Below are positions 61,401-63,471 of a DNA stretch of 64,000 nt, piece after piece. The position numbers and the translations under genes were made by a program. Positions within the stretch are counted from its first letter, which is position 1. Every line of letters begins with the position of its first letter. This DNA is from Bagarius yarrelli (lineage: Eukaryota; Chordata; Actinopteri; Siluriformes; Sisoridae), in contig VCAZ01000008.1 in NCBI GenBank assembly GCA_005784505.1, positions 6,683,763-6,747,762 of the forward strand, in the 5' to 3' direction. The notes beneath the pieces are model-generated. The model had not been told where the DNA came from. It ran no database searches and was given only the letters and a program-made list of their open reading frames with translations.

Positions 61401-62266
61401 GAAATTTCTCTGCAGATAGGTCATCCATTGGACCACAATGTAATAGGATAAAAAAAAAACAGGAAGGATGTTTAGCAATGGCGAGTGCAAGTTGATTATC
61501 CAAAATACACTGTAAAGCCACTATCTTCTTTTAGTACACCACCTTAGACAGACACCAGGCCTTAAACAGATATAAACAGATGTGTGAGTGATGGTTCATG
61601 GTTAAGGTGCTGGACTAACAACCTGAAGATTGTGGGTTCAATTCCCAGCTCCACCAAGCCACCACTGCTGGGCCCCTGAGCAAGGCCCTTAACCCTCAAT
61701 TGGTCAGTTGTATAAATGAGAGAAATGTACGTTGCTCTGGATAAGAGCGTCTGCCAAATGCTGTAAATGTAAATATATATATATATATATATATACAAAA
61801 AAAGAATTTACTGTCACACTTGGAAACCGTTTTTGTTATTTGTTTGTTTTATGTTCCACAATCTGTCTTCATAATTATGTACAAATAATGAAATGTGGCT
61901 TGCATTCATTTTTTTCTCTCTCTTATTATTCTTTAACTTTCTGTTGTCCTAAAATCCAAATATTTCTTGTTCCCTCTTCTCTAGAGCTGCTGGAACTGTG
62001 GACGCAAAGCCAGCGAGACGTGCAGCGGGTGCAACACCGCGCGCTACTGCGGCTCCTTCTGCCAGCACAAGGACTGGGAGAAGCACCACCATGTGTGCGG
62101 GCAGACTCTACAGGCACAGCAGCAGGGCGAGACGCCTAGCACCGCCAGCTCCTCAGGCACTCCCAGCAGCAGCGCTGGCAGCCCCGCTGACACCCCCTCG
62201 GCTGCTGCCACACCACGCTCAGACACGCCTGGAACGCCGGCAGCATTAGAACCTGCGCCACGCTAG
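10435..62266 (+). CDS. runx1t1: runx1t1 (MTG8/ETO) transcriptional corepressor, whole gene, 11 coding exons
   Basis: The protein is a nuclear corepressor scaffold of the ETO/MTG family. In known members it has no DNA-specific binding of its own but joins transcription factors such as E-proteins and RUNX partners to NCoR/SMRT, Sin3 and HDACs. The joined exons (10435-10462, 42700-42837, 44298-44539, 47745-47834, 52001-52182, 52804-53054, 54399-54487, 55949-56159, 56263-56331, 59257-59447, 61985-62266) give 1773 nt, that is 590 residues plus stop. Human forms are about 577-604. Every junction is GT-AG and preserves frame. NHR1/TAFH lies at about residues 102-200, NHR2 at about 324-378, NHR3 at about 428-495, and the NHR4 MYND finger at 499-535. 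I assign the paralogue from remembered wording (TNGTSHSPTALNGAP, SSPNGFSNGP, SPGQRFSPSNGLSYQPNGL), which matches RUNX1T1 rather than CBFA2T2 or CBFA2T3. Only the N-terminal exon choice is uncertain. Confidence 0.96.
10826..10880. repeat. (TA)n microsatellite
   Basis: About 27 TA units in intron 1. Confidence 0.96.
11299..11358. repeat. (TA)n microsatellite
   Basis: About 29 TA units shortly before a 65-bp minisatellite. Confidence 0.96.
11410..11815. repeat. degenerate minisatellite, about 65-bp period
   Basis: Units start with GTCGAAATTACGAGAAATAA-like cores at 11507, 11572, 11637 and 11701, spaced 65, 65 and 64 bases. More diverged units lie at 11413, 11451 and 11763. Within a unit, AAAGTCGTAGCAATRT and TTTAAGTCTTAATATTT recur. 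The end is a 13-bp subrepeat (GAAATTACGT). Confidence 0.9.
11816..15540. other. intron 1, mostly unique sequence with microsatellites
   Basis: (AC)n 12331-12352; (GATA)n 13052-13084; (TC)n 13194-13238 and 13430-13456; T run 13594-13621; (GT)n 13861-13884; GA-rich 14690-14757. The part at 14800-15170 is GC-balanced and free of repeats. No coding exon recognised. Confidence 0.6.
15548..15670 (+). repeat. dispersed repeat (TATAGCGCTTTTAACAAT family), fragment
   Basis: AGTCACCTTTATTTATATAG then CGCTTTTAACAATCGAGATC and CAAAGCAGCTTTACAGAATC is a widespread fish repeat segment. A longer diverged relative lies at 40225-40775. Confidence 0.75.
16140..16345. promoter_or_regulatory. candidate conserved noncoding element, module copy 1
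   Basis: GC-balanced, repeat-free block in intron 1 with homeodomain-type cores (CTAATTAG, CATTAATGA). At 16174-16220 it shares GACCGG, ACGA and CGCTAATTAGTGATCGGAG, in the same order, with 18208-18250. Cross-species conservation is inferred from composition and cannot be checked here. Confidence 0.4.
16346..17650. other. intron 1 unique sequence
   Basis: Contains an A run at 16567-16585 and otherwise nonrepetitive DNA. The 16610-17140 portion is GC-balanced and might contain regulatory sites. No exon recognised. Confidence 0.5.
17659..17970 (+). repeat. non-autonomous DNA-element-like repeat (TATCGATA family), copy 1
   Basis: Starts GGGCTGTGTATTGACAATAC and ends TTTTACACGGCTC. It includes GTCAGCGACAACTACAGGAG and AATCGCAATATTTAGCTG. 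Related copies occur at 24515-24702, 41515-41820 (minus) and 45300-45690. The partly inverted GGGCTG / CGGCTC ends suggest terminal inverted repeats. Confidence 0.75.
18120..18310. promoter_or_regulatory. candidate conserved noncoding element, module copy 2
   Basis: Repeat-free block containing GACCGG (18208), ACGA and CGCTGATTAGAGATCGGAG (18227-18245), matching copy 1 in order, plus TTTTAATGAC. It also has a direct CATCATCATGTCAGCC stretch. The spacing between shared motifs differs by a few bases from copy 1. Confidence 0.4.
18311..20230. other. intron 1 sequence without recognised features
   Basis: Includes a short C-rich stretch at 19180-19240 (GGCCCCTGAGTGCCCCCTCC) that may belong to a decayed repeat. 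No coding frame supported. Confidence 0.5.
20240..20605. repeat. foldback element with inverted arms
   Basis: The left arm 20258-20315 (CCAGCCCAAAATGCGTAGTG, TTTAAACAGG, AAATATATAAACTCCTA) pairs with the right arm 20534-20595 (AGGAGTTTATGTATTTATTT, GGTTTAAACACTACCCATTT, TTGGGGCTTGG). Inside, CAATCTGGCAACACTG (near 20360) pairs with CAGTGTTGCCAGATTG (near 20438). This is the architecture of a non-autonomous DNA element or MITE. Confidence 0.8.
20770..20862 (-). repeat. tRNA-derived SINE (family A) fragment, minus
   Basis: GGGGTTAGGGGACTTGCTTA then GGGGCCCAGCAGTGG and CACCTTAATCACTGAGCTGC match the complement of the head and middle. The B-box is decayed. Confidence 0.7.
21119..21139. repeat. 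T homopolymer
   Basis: About 21 T in a pyrimidine-rich stretch that starts near 21077. Confidence 0.9.
21140..22090. other. intron 1 unique sequence
   Basis: 21150-21500 is GC-balanced and nonrepetitive (GGGACGCTAATGGCAGACAT near 21225) and could be regulatory. 21560-22090 is AT-rich. No exon recognised. Confidence 0.45.
22091..22520. promoter_or_regulatory. GC-rich intronic block, candidate enhancer or CNE
   Basis: The most GC-rich block in intron 1, about 400 bp, without repeat-family wording (GGCACTGGAACTGGCGCACA, CAGAGGTCAGGCCCTCTGGG). It includes CTTTAATTACC, a homeodomain-type core. All three forward frames stay open for about 70 codons, but there is no recognisable protein, so I favour a regulatory reading. 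Confidence 0.35.
22976..22997. repeat. (TG)n microsatellite
   Basis: About 11 TG units. An (AC)n tract follows at 23396-23414. Confidence 0.9.
23565..23765 (+). repeat. tRNA-derived SINE (family A), near complete
   Basis: Head GTGGTAGCGCATTGGTTAAG, B-box GGTTCGATTCCC, middle CCTAAGCAAGGCCCTTAACC, tail GTAAGTCGCTCTGGATAAGG then GCGTCTGCTAAATGCC. This is one of the best preserved family members in the window. Confidence 0.92.
24236..24325. repeat. (TATC)n with internal (TGTC)n
   Basis: About 22 tetranucleotide units, interrupted by five TGTC units at 24291-24310. Confidence 0.97.
24515..24702 (+). repeat. TATCGATA-family repeat, copy 2 (3' part)
   Basis: GGAGGAAGAAGTTGTTTGAC, ATCGATGCACTATTGTG and TTGCGATAGTTAGCTGGATC then GATATTTTTACACAGCCAC match the 3' half of copy 1. 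Confidence 0.75.
24900..25265. promoter_or_regulatory. GC-balanced intronic block, candidate CNE
   Basis: Nonrepetitive sequence following a (CT)n tract at 24847-24872. It includes CGAGCTCATTGACTCTGTAT and GGTCAAGCAGCGGCTGGATC. Frames through it lack family features, so a regulatory role is only a possibility. Confidence 0.3.
25465..25493. repeat. (GT)n microsatellite
   Basis: Imperfect GT tract. Confidence 0.85.
25500..27480. other. intron 1 unique sequence
   Basis: GC-balanced parts at 26000-26290, with a (GA)n tract at 26117-26140 and an (AGC)n run near 26200. AT-rich 26560-26990. No exon recognised. Confidence 0.5.
27484..27530 (+). repeat. hAT-type terminal fragment
   Basis: CAGCAGTGGTTCCCAAACTG then GGGGGCACGACCCCCT has the wording of hAT transposon termini (CAGTGGTTCCCAAA...). 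No second terminus was found nearby, so it is a remnant. Confidence 0.55.
27752..27946. repeat. (TG)n and (GA)n microsatellites
   Basis: (TG)n at 27752-27780 and (GA)n at 27909-27946. They generate the long Thr-His and Ser-Leu frames on the minus strand. Confidence 0.95.
28000..28650. promoter_or_regulatory. GC-rich intronic block, candidate regulatory element
   Basis: 28010-28135 and 28390-28640 are GC-rich and nonrepetitive. I see no conserved protein in the open frames on either strand. A GT/GC-rich microsatellite-like stretch lies at 28310-28355. Confidence 0.3.
28744..29010. mobile_element. palindromic MITE, copy 1
   Basis: Termini CAGGGCTGGGTTCACCCAT and its inverse ATGGGTGAACCCAGCCCTG bound 267 bp. 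The interior is itself a long inverted repeat: CACTCACCCCCTACACAATG ... CCTGGTTCAGGTGTATTCAG pairs loosely with the block before the right end (GGTTATCAGCAGTGGGTAGG). A related copy lies at 51122-51400. There is no coding capacity. Confidence 0.88.
29011..30160. other. intron 1 sequence without recognised features
   Basis: Mixed composition; nothing recognised beyond short T runs. Short frames across 29040-29477 have no family features. Confidence 0.45.
30160..30845. mobile_element. DNA-element-like repeat interrupted by a SINE
   Basis: GAGTTCACACTGCACGATTT (30168) and later GATCACGCAGTGTGAATTAC, GTCATGCAGTGTGTAATC and TCGTGCAGTGTGAAAACAAC repeat a TGCAGTGTGAA core in both orientations, typical of a non-autonomous DNA element. 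A family A SINE occupies 30249-30425. A related fragment at 38360-38515 has CATGCAGTGTGTAACCC and GAACACAGCCGTAACTGAAC. Confidence 0.65.
30249..30425 (+). repeat. tRNA-derived SINE (family A) nested in a DNA repeat
   Basis: Head GTGGTAGCACAGTGGTTAAG, B-box GGTTCGATTTCC, middle GAGCAAGACCCTTAGCCACC. The tail is shortened to GTTTCTGCCAAATTCTG. It splits the TGCAGTGTGAA repeat. Confidence 0.88.
30846..33170. other. intron 1 sequence, mostly AT-rich
   Basis: (TC)n tract at 31991-32059 with one CTCCCC interruption. Otherwise no gene or repeat family recognised. Confidence 0.5.
31991..32059. repeat. (TC)n microsatellite
   Basis: Two CT blocks around a short CTCCCCTC interruption. Confidence 0.95.
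33171..36880. other. intron 1 unique sequence
   Basis: 33300-34480 is GC-balanced, with a (GA)n tract at 33662-33710. An ORF of 147 codons at 34031-34474 has no recognisable domain, signal or coding bias. (TA)n at 35068-35082, (AC)n at 36509-36535. No exon recognised. Confidence 0.5.
36888..37045 (+). repeat. tRNA-derived SINE (family A), diverged
   Basis: GATTGGATTGCTAATTGGAA, a decayed B-box, CAGCACCACCAAGTTGTCTG and CCCTTGAGCAAGGCCCTGAA are recognisable. A 22-base insertion sits near the B-box. Confidence 0.8.
37226..37290 (+). repeat. SINE head fragment (family A)
   Basis: GGGAGGTGGTGGCTCATGGT then TAAGGTGTTGGACTACCAAC and AAGATTGTGGGTTC. Truncated before the middle region. Confidence 0.8.
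37740..38020. promoter_or_regulatory. GC-balanced intronic block, candidate CNE
   Basis: Repeat-free sequence (GGTTAATGACGATCCGTATT, GGCTTGCCGAAAGTCACATT) carrying a 137-codon open frame from 37757 that begins with a hydrophobic stretch (LFAISVALLAVVV). There is no family match or splice structure, so I consider the frame fortuitous and the block more likely regulatory, if anything. Confidence 0.3.
38360..38515. repeat. fragment related to the 30.2-30.8 kb DNA repeat
   Basis: Shares CATGCAGTGTGTAA, AACACAGCCGTAACTGAA and GAGATAATCATGTATTG wording with 30730-30820. Confidence 0.55.
39130..39560. promoter_or_regulatory. intronic block with paired RUNX-type motifs
   Basis: Nonrepetitive sequence with AAACCACA at 39270-39277 and its reverse complement TGTGGTTT at 39290-39297, a convergent pair separated by 12 bases. 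RUNX factors recognise TGYGGT(T). Function is inferred only. Confidence 0.35.
39561..40224. other. AT-rich intronic sequence, nothing recognised
   Basis: No gene, repeat family or striking motif seen. Confidence 0.45.
40225..40775. repeat. dispersed repeat, longer copy of the 15.5-kb family
   Basis: TTTCTATAGTAGTTTTAACA and AGCTTTACAGAACATTAG correspond to the 15548 segment. The following GCAAGGCTTGGATGACTGTG, GGAACCCATCCTCATTTGGG and twice AATCTCTGGATGCCTC are the usual continuation of this fish repeat as I remember it. No coding capacity seen. Confidence 0.7.
41139..41163. repeat. A homopolymer
   Basis: About 25 A. Confidence 0.93.
41515..41820 (-). repeat. TATCGATA-family repeat, copy 3 (minus)
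   Basis: GTGTAGAAATATCGATACAG, TTTCATTAAAATCC, GCTGACACATACGGCCATTG and GTATCGTATGCCATGTATCG are complements of segments in the 17.7-kb and 45.3-kb copies. Confidence 0.75.
41920..41947. repeat. (AC)n microsatellite
   Basis: About 14 AC units. Confidence 0.95.
42700..42837 (+). CDS. runx1t1: runx1t1 exon 2 (conserved N-terminal segment)
   Basis: Acceptor TTTTTGTCTCCATGTAG ends at 42699 and donor GTGAGA begins at 42838. The exon encodes residues 10-55 (RTEKPFTMPDSPADVKAQPR, then LTPPTMPPPPGTQG and APRTSSFTPTT) and one base of Leu56. This Pro/Ser/Thr-rich segment is shared by all ETO family members and precedes NHR1. It contains an in-frame ATG at 42723 (MPDSP) that would serve as start for transcripts with a noncoding first exon. 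The 1460-bp intron that follows contains a GC-balanced block at 43120-43560 that may be regulatory. Confidence 0.95.
43120..43560. promoter_or_regulatory. intron 2 block, candidate CNE
   Basis: After an A run at 43074-43092 lies repeat-free sequence with CTAATTACACATGCTGAAGG, GTAATTGTTAGCAGATGCAG (overlapping an E-box CAGATG), and CTAATCTCATTAGTGAGACG. Motif richness and position between exons 2 and 3 suggest a possible enhancer. Confidence 0.35.
44298..44539 (+). CDS. runx1t1: runx1t1 exon 3 (start of NHR1/TAFH domain)
   Basis: Acceptor TTTTTTCCTGCTTGCAG ends at 44297 and donor GTAAGT begins at 44540. It encodes residues 56-136: LTNGTSHSPTALNGAP, a seven-serine tract at 82-88, then NQQLPPACGARQLSKLKRFL and the first helices of the TAF homology domain (TTLQQFGNDISPEIGDRVRT, LVLGLV). 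NHR1 in this family binds the activation domain of E-proteins such as HEB. The exon is in phase 1 at its start and phase 0 at its end. Asp replaces the Glu that I recall in human at position 126 (GDRV versus GERV), a conservative change. Confidence 0.97.
44775..44968 (-). repeat. tRNA-derived SINE (family A), minus, near complete
   Basis: CATTTACATCATTCGGCAGA then CGCCTTTATCCAAAGCGACA, GAGCCTTGCTCAGGGACCCA, GGGAATCGAACTCAC and CCACGAGCCACCACTTCCC. Located in intron 3. Confidence 0.92.
45300..45690 (+). repeat. TATCGATA-family repeat, copy 4
   Basis: Starts AGGGCTGGGTATTAGCAAGG with CATGATACGATACGTATCAT, then GTTAGCGACAACTACAGGAG and a decayed right end. Longest copy in the window. Confidence 0.75.
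45700..46645. other. intron 3 unique sequence
   Basis: 45890-46080 and 46330-46450 are GC-balanced and repeat-free (CTTAATTAGCGCCGGCAATG near 45965). T runs lie at 46156-46170 and 46283-46300. Possible regulatory DNA; no exon. Confidence 0.4.
46650..47545 (+). pseudogene. decayed Tc1-like transposase
   Basis: The sequence from about 46900 follows fish Tc1-like transposase DNA closely: TTCCAGAGTGATGGGCGCAT, GAAGTGATGCACCCATCATG, GATCTGGGGTTGCTGCGGTT, CCAGGTTATTCC-like TCAGGTTATTCCATCAATGG, GGCATCATGTTTACACATAA, GGGATGTGCTGGAGAAGACT. In-frame translation is broken by stops and small deletions, for example loss around the catalytic E region near 47330. Terminal inverted repeats are not clear. 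It is inactive and lies in intron 3, 200 bp from exon 4. Confidence 0.85.
47662..47703. repeat. (CT)n(CA)n just upstream of exon 4
   Basis: CT units 47671-47691 followed by CA units to about 47702, 40 bp before the acceptor. Confidence 0.92.
47745..47834 (+). CDS. runx1t1: runx1t1 exon 4 (middle of NHR1)
   Basis: Acceptor TTTTTTTCTCTTCCCCAG ends at 47744 and donor GTACAA begins at 47835. It encodes 30 residues, 137-166 (NSTLTIEEFHSKLQEATNFP then LRPFVIPFLK), in phase 0 at both ends, so skipping it would keep frame but remove the centre of the TAFH fold. The donor GTACAA is weaker than others in the gene. A very long pyrimidine tract begins about 80 bp downstream and a (CT)n/(CA)n microsatellite lies just upstream at 47662-47703. 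Confidence 0.97.
47915..48350. repeat. long polypyrimidine tract on the + strand
   Basis: Over 400 bp almost free of purines on the + strand: CTTT, CCTT and CTCC units, including a run of 11 C near 48249-48259. It begins about 80 bp after the exon 4 donor. The very long Phe/Leu/Ser frames here are produced by composition, not by a gene. Confidence 0.93.
48365..48445 (-). repeat. SINE family C tail fragment, minus
   Basis: GTGAAATTATTTTCTCACAT then ATCCCATCTTAGTAAGTTGG and GGGTCAGAGCGC match the 5.7-kb family C copy in the same orientation. Confidence 0.65.
48840..49442 (+). mobile_element. decayed LINE 3' end (L2/Rex1-like) with (TTA)n tail
   Basis: Broken frames read CNPVLFGLSSKCIPKLVQHS, AAHIFTQTPFKE and LVHHQLLRLPVEFHID, matching the C-terminal region of L2-type LINE polymerases (typically HxLxWLPV). 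Then follows a Ser/Phe-rich part (near 49240) and GAAAGGTGCAGATAAATCAA ending in (TTA)n at 49409-49441. 5'-truncated, inactive, in intron 4. Confidence 0.82.
49443..50340. promoter_or_regulatory. intron 4 GC-balanced blocks, candidate CNEs
   Basis: 49740-49990 and 50105-50330 are repeat-free. The second contains GATGTGCATTAGCGCCC, TCATTAGGCTAATGTCATCT and CTACGCTAATGATTTAATCG, dense in homeodomain-type ATTA cores. Only conservation data could confirm a role. Confidence 0.35.
50752..50830 (-). repeat. SINE tail fragment (family A), minus
   Basis: AATTTACATTTCTTGTCTTT then GGCAGACACCCTTATGCAGA and GCGACTTACATTTATCACAT. Head lost. Confidence 0.8.
51122..51400. mobile_element. palindromic MITE, copy 2
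   Basis: Shares CTGACTACCTGGTTCAGGTG, GCAGTGGGTAGGGCAGGGGT and AGCTGGAAAACAAGC with the 28.7-kb element, and forms an inverted repeat with arms starting AGTAACCCATGATCCCTAAA and its inverse near 51375-51395. The termini are more decayed than in copy 1. Confidence 0.8.
52001..52182 (+). CDS. runx1t1: runx1t1 exon 5 (end of NHR1 and linker)
   Basis: Acceptor CTATCTCCCCCTGCAG ends at 52000 and donor GTAAGC begins at 52183. It encodes residues 167-226 plus two bases of Arg227: ANLPLLQRELLHCARLAKQN, PAQYLAQHEQLLL, which closes the TAFH domain, then TSITSPVESSELLMDVNENG and KRRTPD. The last segment, with basic KRRTPDRTK spanning the junction to exon 6, lies in the region that in mammals contributes the nuclear localisation signal. 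The exon sits at the end of a 4.2-kb intron. Confidence 0.97.
52602..52775 (+). repeat. SINE family B fragment next to exon 6
   Basis: GGGGCAGCATGGTTGTTTAG, B-box GGTTCGTATCCC, GGTTTCCTCTCACAGTCCCA and AACATGTATGTTTGATTGAT match the 5.2-kb copy. The fragment ends about 28 bp before the exon 6 acceptor. Confidence 0.85.
52804..53054 (+). CDS. runx1t1: runx1t1 exon 6 (Pro/His-rich linker between NHR1 and NHR2)
   Basis: Acceptor TTTTCACCTCCCAG ends at 52803 and donor GTACGT begins at 53055. It encodes residues 227-310 plus one base: TKENGFEREPPHPEHPSKRP, CTISPGQRFSPSNGLSYQPN, GLPHTAPPPPGHYRL, then DEMAIGHHYRDSYRHTNHRE. The segment is low in predicted structure and rich in Pro, His and Arg, as in other family members. 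It has diverged more from the mammalian sequence I recall (HREIRERPRPIG) than NHR1 has. A decayed SINE ends about 25-30 bp upstream of the acceptor. Confidence 0.97.
53096..53397. mobile_element. internally deleted Tc1/mariner-like element
   Basis: Left end CTACACTATATGGCCAAATG with GGACACCTCAC, right end CTCAGGTGTCCACAAACTTT then TTGCTTTATAGTATA, forming decayed terminal inverted repeats. Inside, GACCTACAATCCATTAAACA then CCTTTGGTATAAACTG corresponds to the DLNPIEHLWxEL region of the transposase. Non-functional, in intron 6. Confidence 0.8.
53700..53895 (+). repeat. tRNA-derived SINE (family A), diverged
   Basis: AATGGTGGCTTAGTGTTACC, GCAATTCCCAGCACCACCGA, GGCCCCTGAGCAAGGCCCCT and GGGCATCTGCCAAATGCTG. 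The first 20 bases of the head are duplicated (near 53701 and 53723). Confidence 0.85.
54361..54394. repeat. (CT)n forming the exon 7 polypyrimidine tract
   Basis: CT/CTTT units directly before TCACAG of the exon 7 acceptor. Confidence 0.92.
54399..54487 (+). CDS. runx1t1: runx1t1 exon 7 (start of NHR2)
   Basis: Acceptor (pyrimidine-rich, ending TTTCTCACAG) ends at 54398 and donor GTAAGA begins at 54488. It encodes residues 311-340 (GMHGGTRQEEVIDHRLTDRE then WAEEWKHLDH), entering the NHR2/HHR helix. NHR2 forms the antiparallel alpha-helical tetramer needed for ETO oligomerisation. The polypyrimidine tract is a (CT)n microsatellite at 54361-54394, so its length could vary between individuals. 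Confidence 0.97.
54551..54578. repeat. (TG)n microsatellite
   Basis: About 13 units, 60 bp after the exon 7 donor. Confidence 0.93.
54752..54985 (+). repeat. tRNA-derived SINE (family C), plus
   Basis: GCTGATCTGAAGACCAGAAA, CCTGGGGTCGAGCCCCACCA (decayed B-box), CCCTGAGCAAGACCCTTAAC, CGCTGTATCATAGCTGACCC and GGCTCTGTACATGTACCTTG then a TATTA-type tail. The first part of the head is missing. Confidence 0.88.
54986..55948. other. rest of intron 7, AT-rich, nothing recognised
   Basis: No repeat family recognised. There is a short direct repeat CAAAGTTTTACGTC (near 55514 and 55528) and a thrice-seen ATGTCAGACT core around 55400-55460. Confidence 0.5.
55949..56159 (+). CDS. runx1t1: runx1t1 exon 8 (NHR2 tetramerisation helix and poly-Ser)
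   Basis: Acceptor GTGTGTTCTGCAG ends at 55948 and donor GTAGTA begins at 56160. It encodes residues 341-410: [40 protein letters not shown], EDLKK, then ten serines at 386-395 (mostly AGC repeats) and QSRQQSPAGQDSNPT. The hydrophobic heptad positions typical of the NHR2 helix are intact. The poly-Ser tract is where human has, as I recall, a mixed Gly/Ser run. The following intron is only 103 bp, the shortest in the gene. Confidence 0.97.
56263..56331 (+). CDS. runx1t1: runx1t1 exon 9 (linker into NHR3)
   Basis: Acceptor TTTTCTGTGCGTCAG ends at 56262 and donor GTGAGC begins at 56332. It encodes residues 411-433 (EIHRDVIHRPVSGYVPEEIW then KKA) plus one base. I chose this acceptor over the AG two bases downstream because only it keeps the conserved HRPxSGYVPEEIWKKA frame. 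In mammals an alternative exon downstream of the equivalent exon (9a) truncates the protein before NHR3 and NHR4. I could not identify a counterpart in the 2.9-kb intron that follows. Confidence 0.96.
56332..56844. other. first part of intron 9
   Basis: Nonrepetitive sequence, moderately GC-balanced at 56450-56720. Mammalian exon 9a would be expected in this intron, but I could not recognise it. Confidence 0.4.
56845..56990 (+). repeat. tRNA-derived SINE (family A), short
   Basis: AAATGGTAGCTCAGTGGTTA, CAATTCCTTGCACCACTATG, CCTCTTAGCAAGGCACTTAA. The tail is decayed. Confidence 0.8.
57172..57350 (+). repeat. tRNA-derived SINE (family A), plus
   Basis: AAATGGTAGCTCATTGGTTA, ATTTAAATCCCAGCACCATC, GGCCCCTGAGCAAAGCCCTA and a decayed tail GGATAGGGGGATCTGCC. 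It is in opposite orientation to the next copy 60 bp downstream. Confidence 0.85.
57408..57608 (-). repeat. tRNA-derived SINE (family A), minus, well preserved
   Basis: GATTTACATTTACATTTGCA, GCATTTGGCAGACGCCCTTA, TCCAGAGCGACTTACAATAT, GGGCCTTGCTCAGGGGCCCA, GGGAATCGAACCCACAACC, CCATGAGCCACCACTTCCC. A near-consensus member. Confidence 0.93.
57730..57960 (+). repeat. possible solo LTR-like sequence
   Basis: A TATA-like TATAAA at 57822 followed 60 bases later by AATAAA at 57888 and CGAACGTCTCGAAG is reminiscent of a retroelement LTR layout. No paired LTR, primer site or coding remnant was found, so this is a weak call. Confidence 0.2.
57961..58982. other. intron 9 sequence, part possibly regulatory
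   Basis: 58540-58790 is repeat-free with CCTGATTTGCATACACAATT (octamer-like ATTTGCAT at 58588-58595) and AGCTGCAGCTTCCAGTGG. A G-rich run (GGGGGCGGGGGGGGAG) lies near 58395. The remainder is AT-rich. Confidence 0.4.
58983..59165 (+). repeat. tRNA-derived SINE (family A) upstream of exon 10
   Basis: AAGTGGTTGCTCATTGGTTA, TTCAATTCTCTATACCATCG, GGCCCCTGAGCAAGGTCTTT and CGCGCTGGATACAGGCGTCT. It ends 92 bp before exon 10. Confidence 0.88.
59257..59447 (+). CDS. runx1t1: runx1t1 exon 10 (NHR3 coiled coil)
   Basis: Acceptor TTTGTTTTAG ends at 59256 and donor GTAAAT begins at 59448. It encodes residues 434-497: EEAVNEVKRQAMSELQKAVA, DAERKAHEMISTERAKMERT, VAEAKRQAAEDALSIINQQE, DSSE. This is a highly charged amphipathic helix typical of NHR3, which assists corepressor and PKA-anchoring contacts in the family. 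Conservation with mammals is very high in this segment. The exon lies 92 bp downstream of a SINE copy. Confidence 0.97.
59448..61587. other. intron 10, mostly AT-rich
   Basis: Apart from the 60.4-kb tandem repeat, no repeat family or exon recognised. A 13-base T run lies near 61385. Confidence 0.5.
60340..60600. repeat. repeat-like segment with 14-bp tandem units
   Basis: About four copies of AAACCTTTACTAAG (one with AAATTTT in place of AACCTTT) lie at 60425-60480. The block following (GCTAAGAGCAGGGTTGACCT, GGATGATGTCATCATGCCTA) resembles a fish DNA repeat that I recall, but I am unsure of the family. Confidence 0.6.
61588..61796 (+). repeat. tRNA-derived SINE (family A), best preserved copy, with (TA)n tail
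   Basis: GAGTGATGGTTCATGGTTAA then GGTGCTGGACTAACAACCTG (A-box region), B-box GGTTCAATTCCC, CCACTGCTGGGCCCCTGAGC, AAGGCCCTTAACCCTCAATT, GTACGTTGCTCTGGATAAGA and GCGTCTGCCAAATGCTGTAA, then (TA)n at 61773-61795. A polymerase III type promoter in a tRNA-like head and a tail like that of L2-clade LINEs define the family. Confidence 0.93.
61985..62266 (+). CDS. runx1t1: runx1t1 exon 11 (NHR4 MYND zinc finger and C-terminus)
   Basis: Acceptor TTCCCTCTTCTCTAG ends at 61984 and the stop TAG is at 62264-62266. It encodes residues 498-590. The MYND ligands are all present: C499, C502, C510, C513, C519, C523, H531 and C535 (CX2C-X7-CX2C-X5-CX3C-X7-HX3C). This finger binds Pro-rich motifs in SMRT/NCoR in known family members. 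The tail after residue 536 (QTLQAQQQGETPSTASSSGT onward, ending LEPAPR) is Ser/Pro/Ala-rich and less conserved, but the TPRSxTPGTP motif is kept. Confidence 0.98.
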   Translation, partial: SCWNCGRKASETCSGCNTARYCGSFCQHKDWEKHHHVCGQTLQAQQQGETPSTASSSGTPSSSAGSPADTPSAAATPRSDTPGTPAALEPAPR

Positions 62267-62745
62267 AGCCAAACCCATCCCAGCCCTGCCAGGACTGTCT
62301 CCCTTCACCTCGCTTCCTCAAACATGCTAACTCTAACATGCTAACCGAGAAAAAGAGGACTAGTTCCACAGAGCGATCGCCCAACCGGAGGTCCGTATCG
62401 GGTCATATTGACTTACTATGACAGAGAACACAAAGATATTCTTTGTTTTAAATTCTCACCATACTTTAACGCACCCAAATGCTACTATAGATTATTTTTT
62501 GTTTGTGTAAATTTTTTTTGTAAATAAGCCGAAAAAAGAGAAAGGCCTCTGGCTCAGCACATTAAACCTCCTGTTTGATTTGTTCGTTTGCTGTTTGTTT
62601 GTTTGTTTGTTTGAACCCGTTTTCAGTGCTTCTTCTTCTCCTCTTCACTAGCTGGGATATGAAACTAGTTGACCTCAACAAAAAAGACACTTTACCAAAC
62701 AACAAACCAAGGGATTTACTTTATAGATGTTGTAAACAAAGACAC

Positions 62746-62751
62746 AATAAA
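62746..62751 (+). terminator. candidate proximal poly(A) signal AATAAA
   Basis: Canonical hexamer about 480 bp after the stop codon. A T- or GT-rich downstream element is not obvious, so use is uncertain. Confidence 0.35.
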
Positions 62752-63460
62752 TGTGACTGTATGAAGGACAGCGTTTCATAAAAGGAGGACAAAAAAACAA
62801 AAGTAACGGGGAAATAAAACCCATCGGGACAGAACATTGTGGAGTAGAAGACAAATAGTGTTTTACCGAACTTGGCAGACCTTCGGCACCGCGTGCAGAT
62901 GCGCAGCAGATTGTGAAGGAACGCAGATGTTCCCTCCTCTTTTTCCTTACACGTCTGCAAGACATTTGCTGGATATCCAGGTCAGTGGTCTGAAAAATAC
63001 TGTCTGTTTTTCGCTAAAAAAATAGTAATGGCACGGAGGACCAAGCAGTTCAATGTGCTCAGCTCCAATGATGAGCGTGCCTGCGAACAGGAAGTGAAGT
63101 CATCAGCCCACCCATGCACTATGACACTATGACAGCTGTTTGGGATAAAGGGCTGAAAATGGCACATTCCTCCACTTCTGCCCAGCTTTTAAGCCCAACC
63201 CTGAATCCTTCTTCCTGTTCTGTTTGTTTCCTCTTTCCTTTTATTGTGTTGAACATTTGTGTCCCATACTGTCTCTGATGCTTATTTATTGTTCATGTTG
63301 GATAAACATTGTGATTATACATAATACCTAAAAGAAAAAAAAACACATCTAGGCCCATCTTTGTAGCTGGTGCAAAAAAAAAAAAACATATTAAGCATAT
63401 CGCGAGCTGCTTTCCTGTTTGTGAGTGTTTGCGGTAGAACCTTAGTAGTTGTTAAAGAAG

Positions 63461-63471
63461 AATAAAATAAA
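63461..63471 (+). terminator. candidate poly(A) signals, overlapping AATAAA pair
   Basis: Two AATAAA hexamers overlap (63461-63466 and 63466-63471) about 1.2 kb after the stop. T-rich sequence follows within about 80 bp. This is a stronger candidate than the proximal site, but transcript 3'-end data would be needed. Confidence 0.4.
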
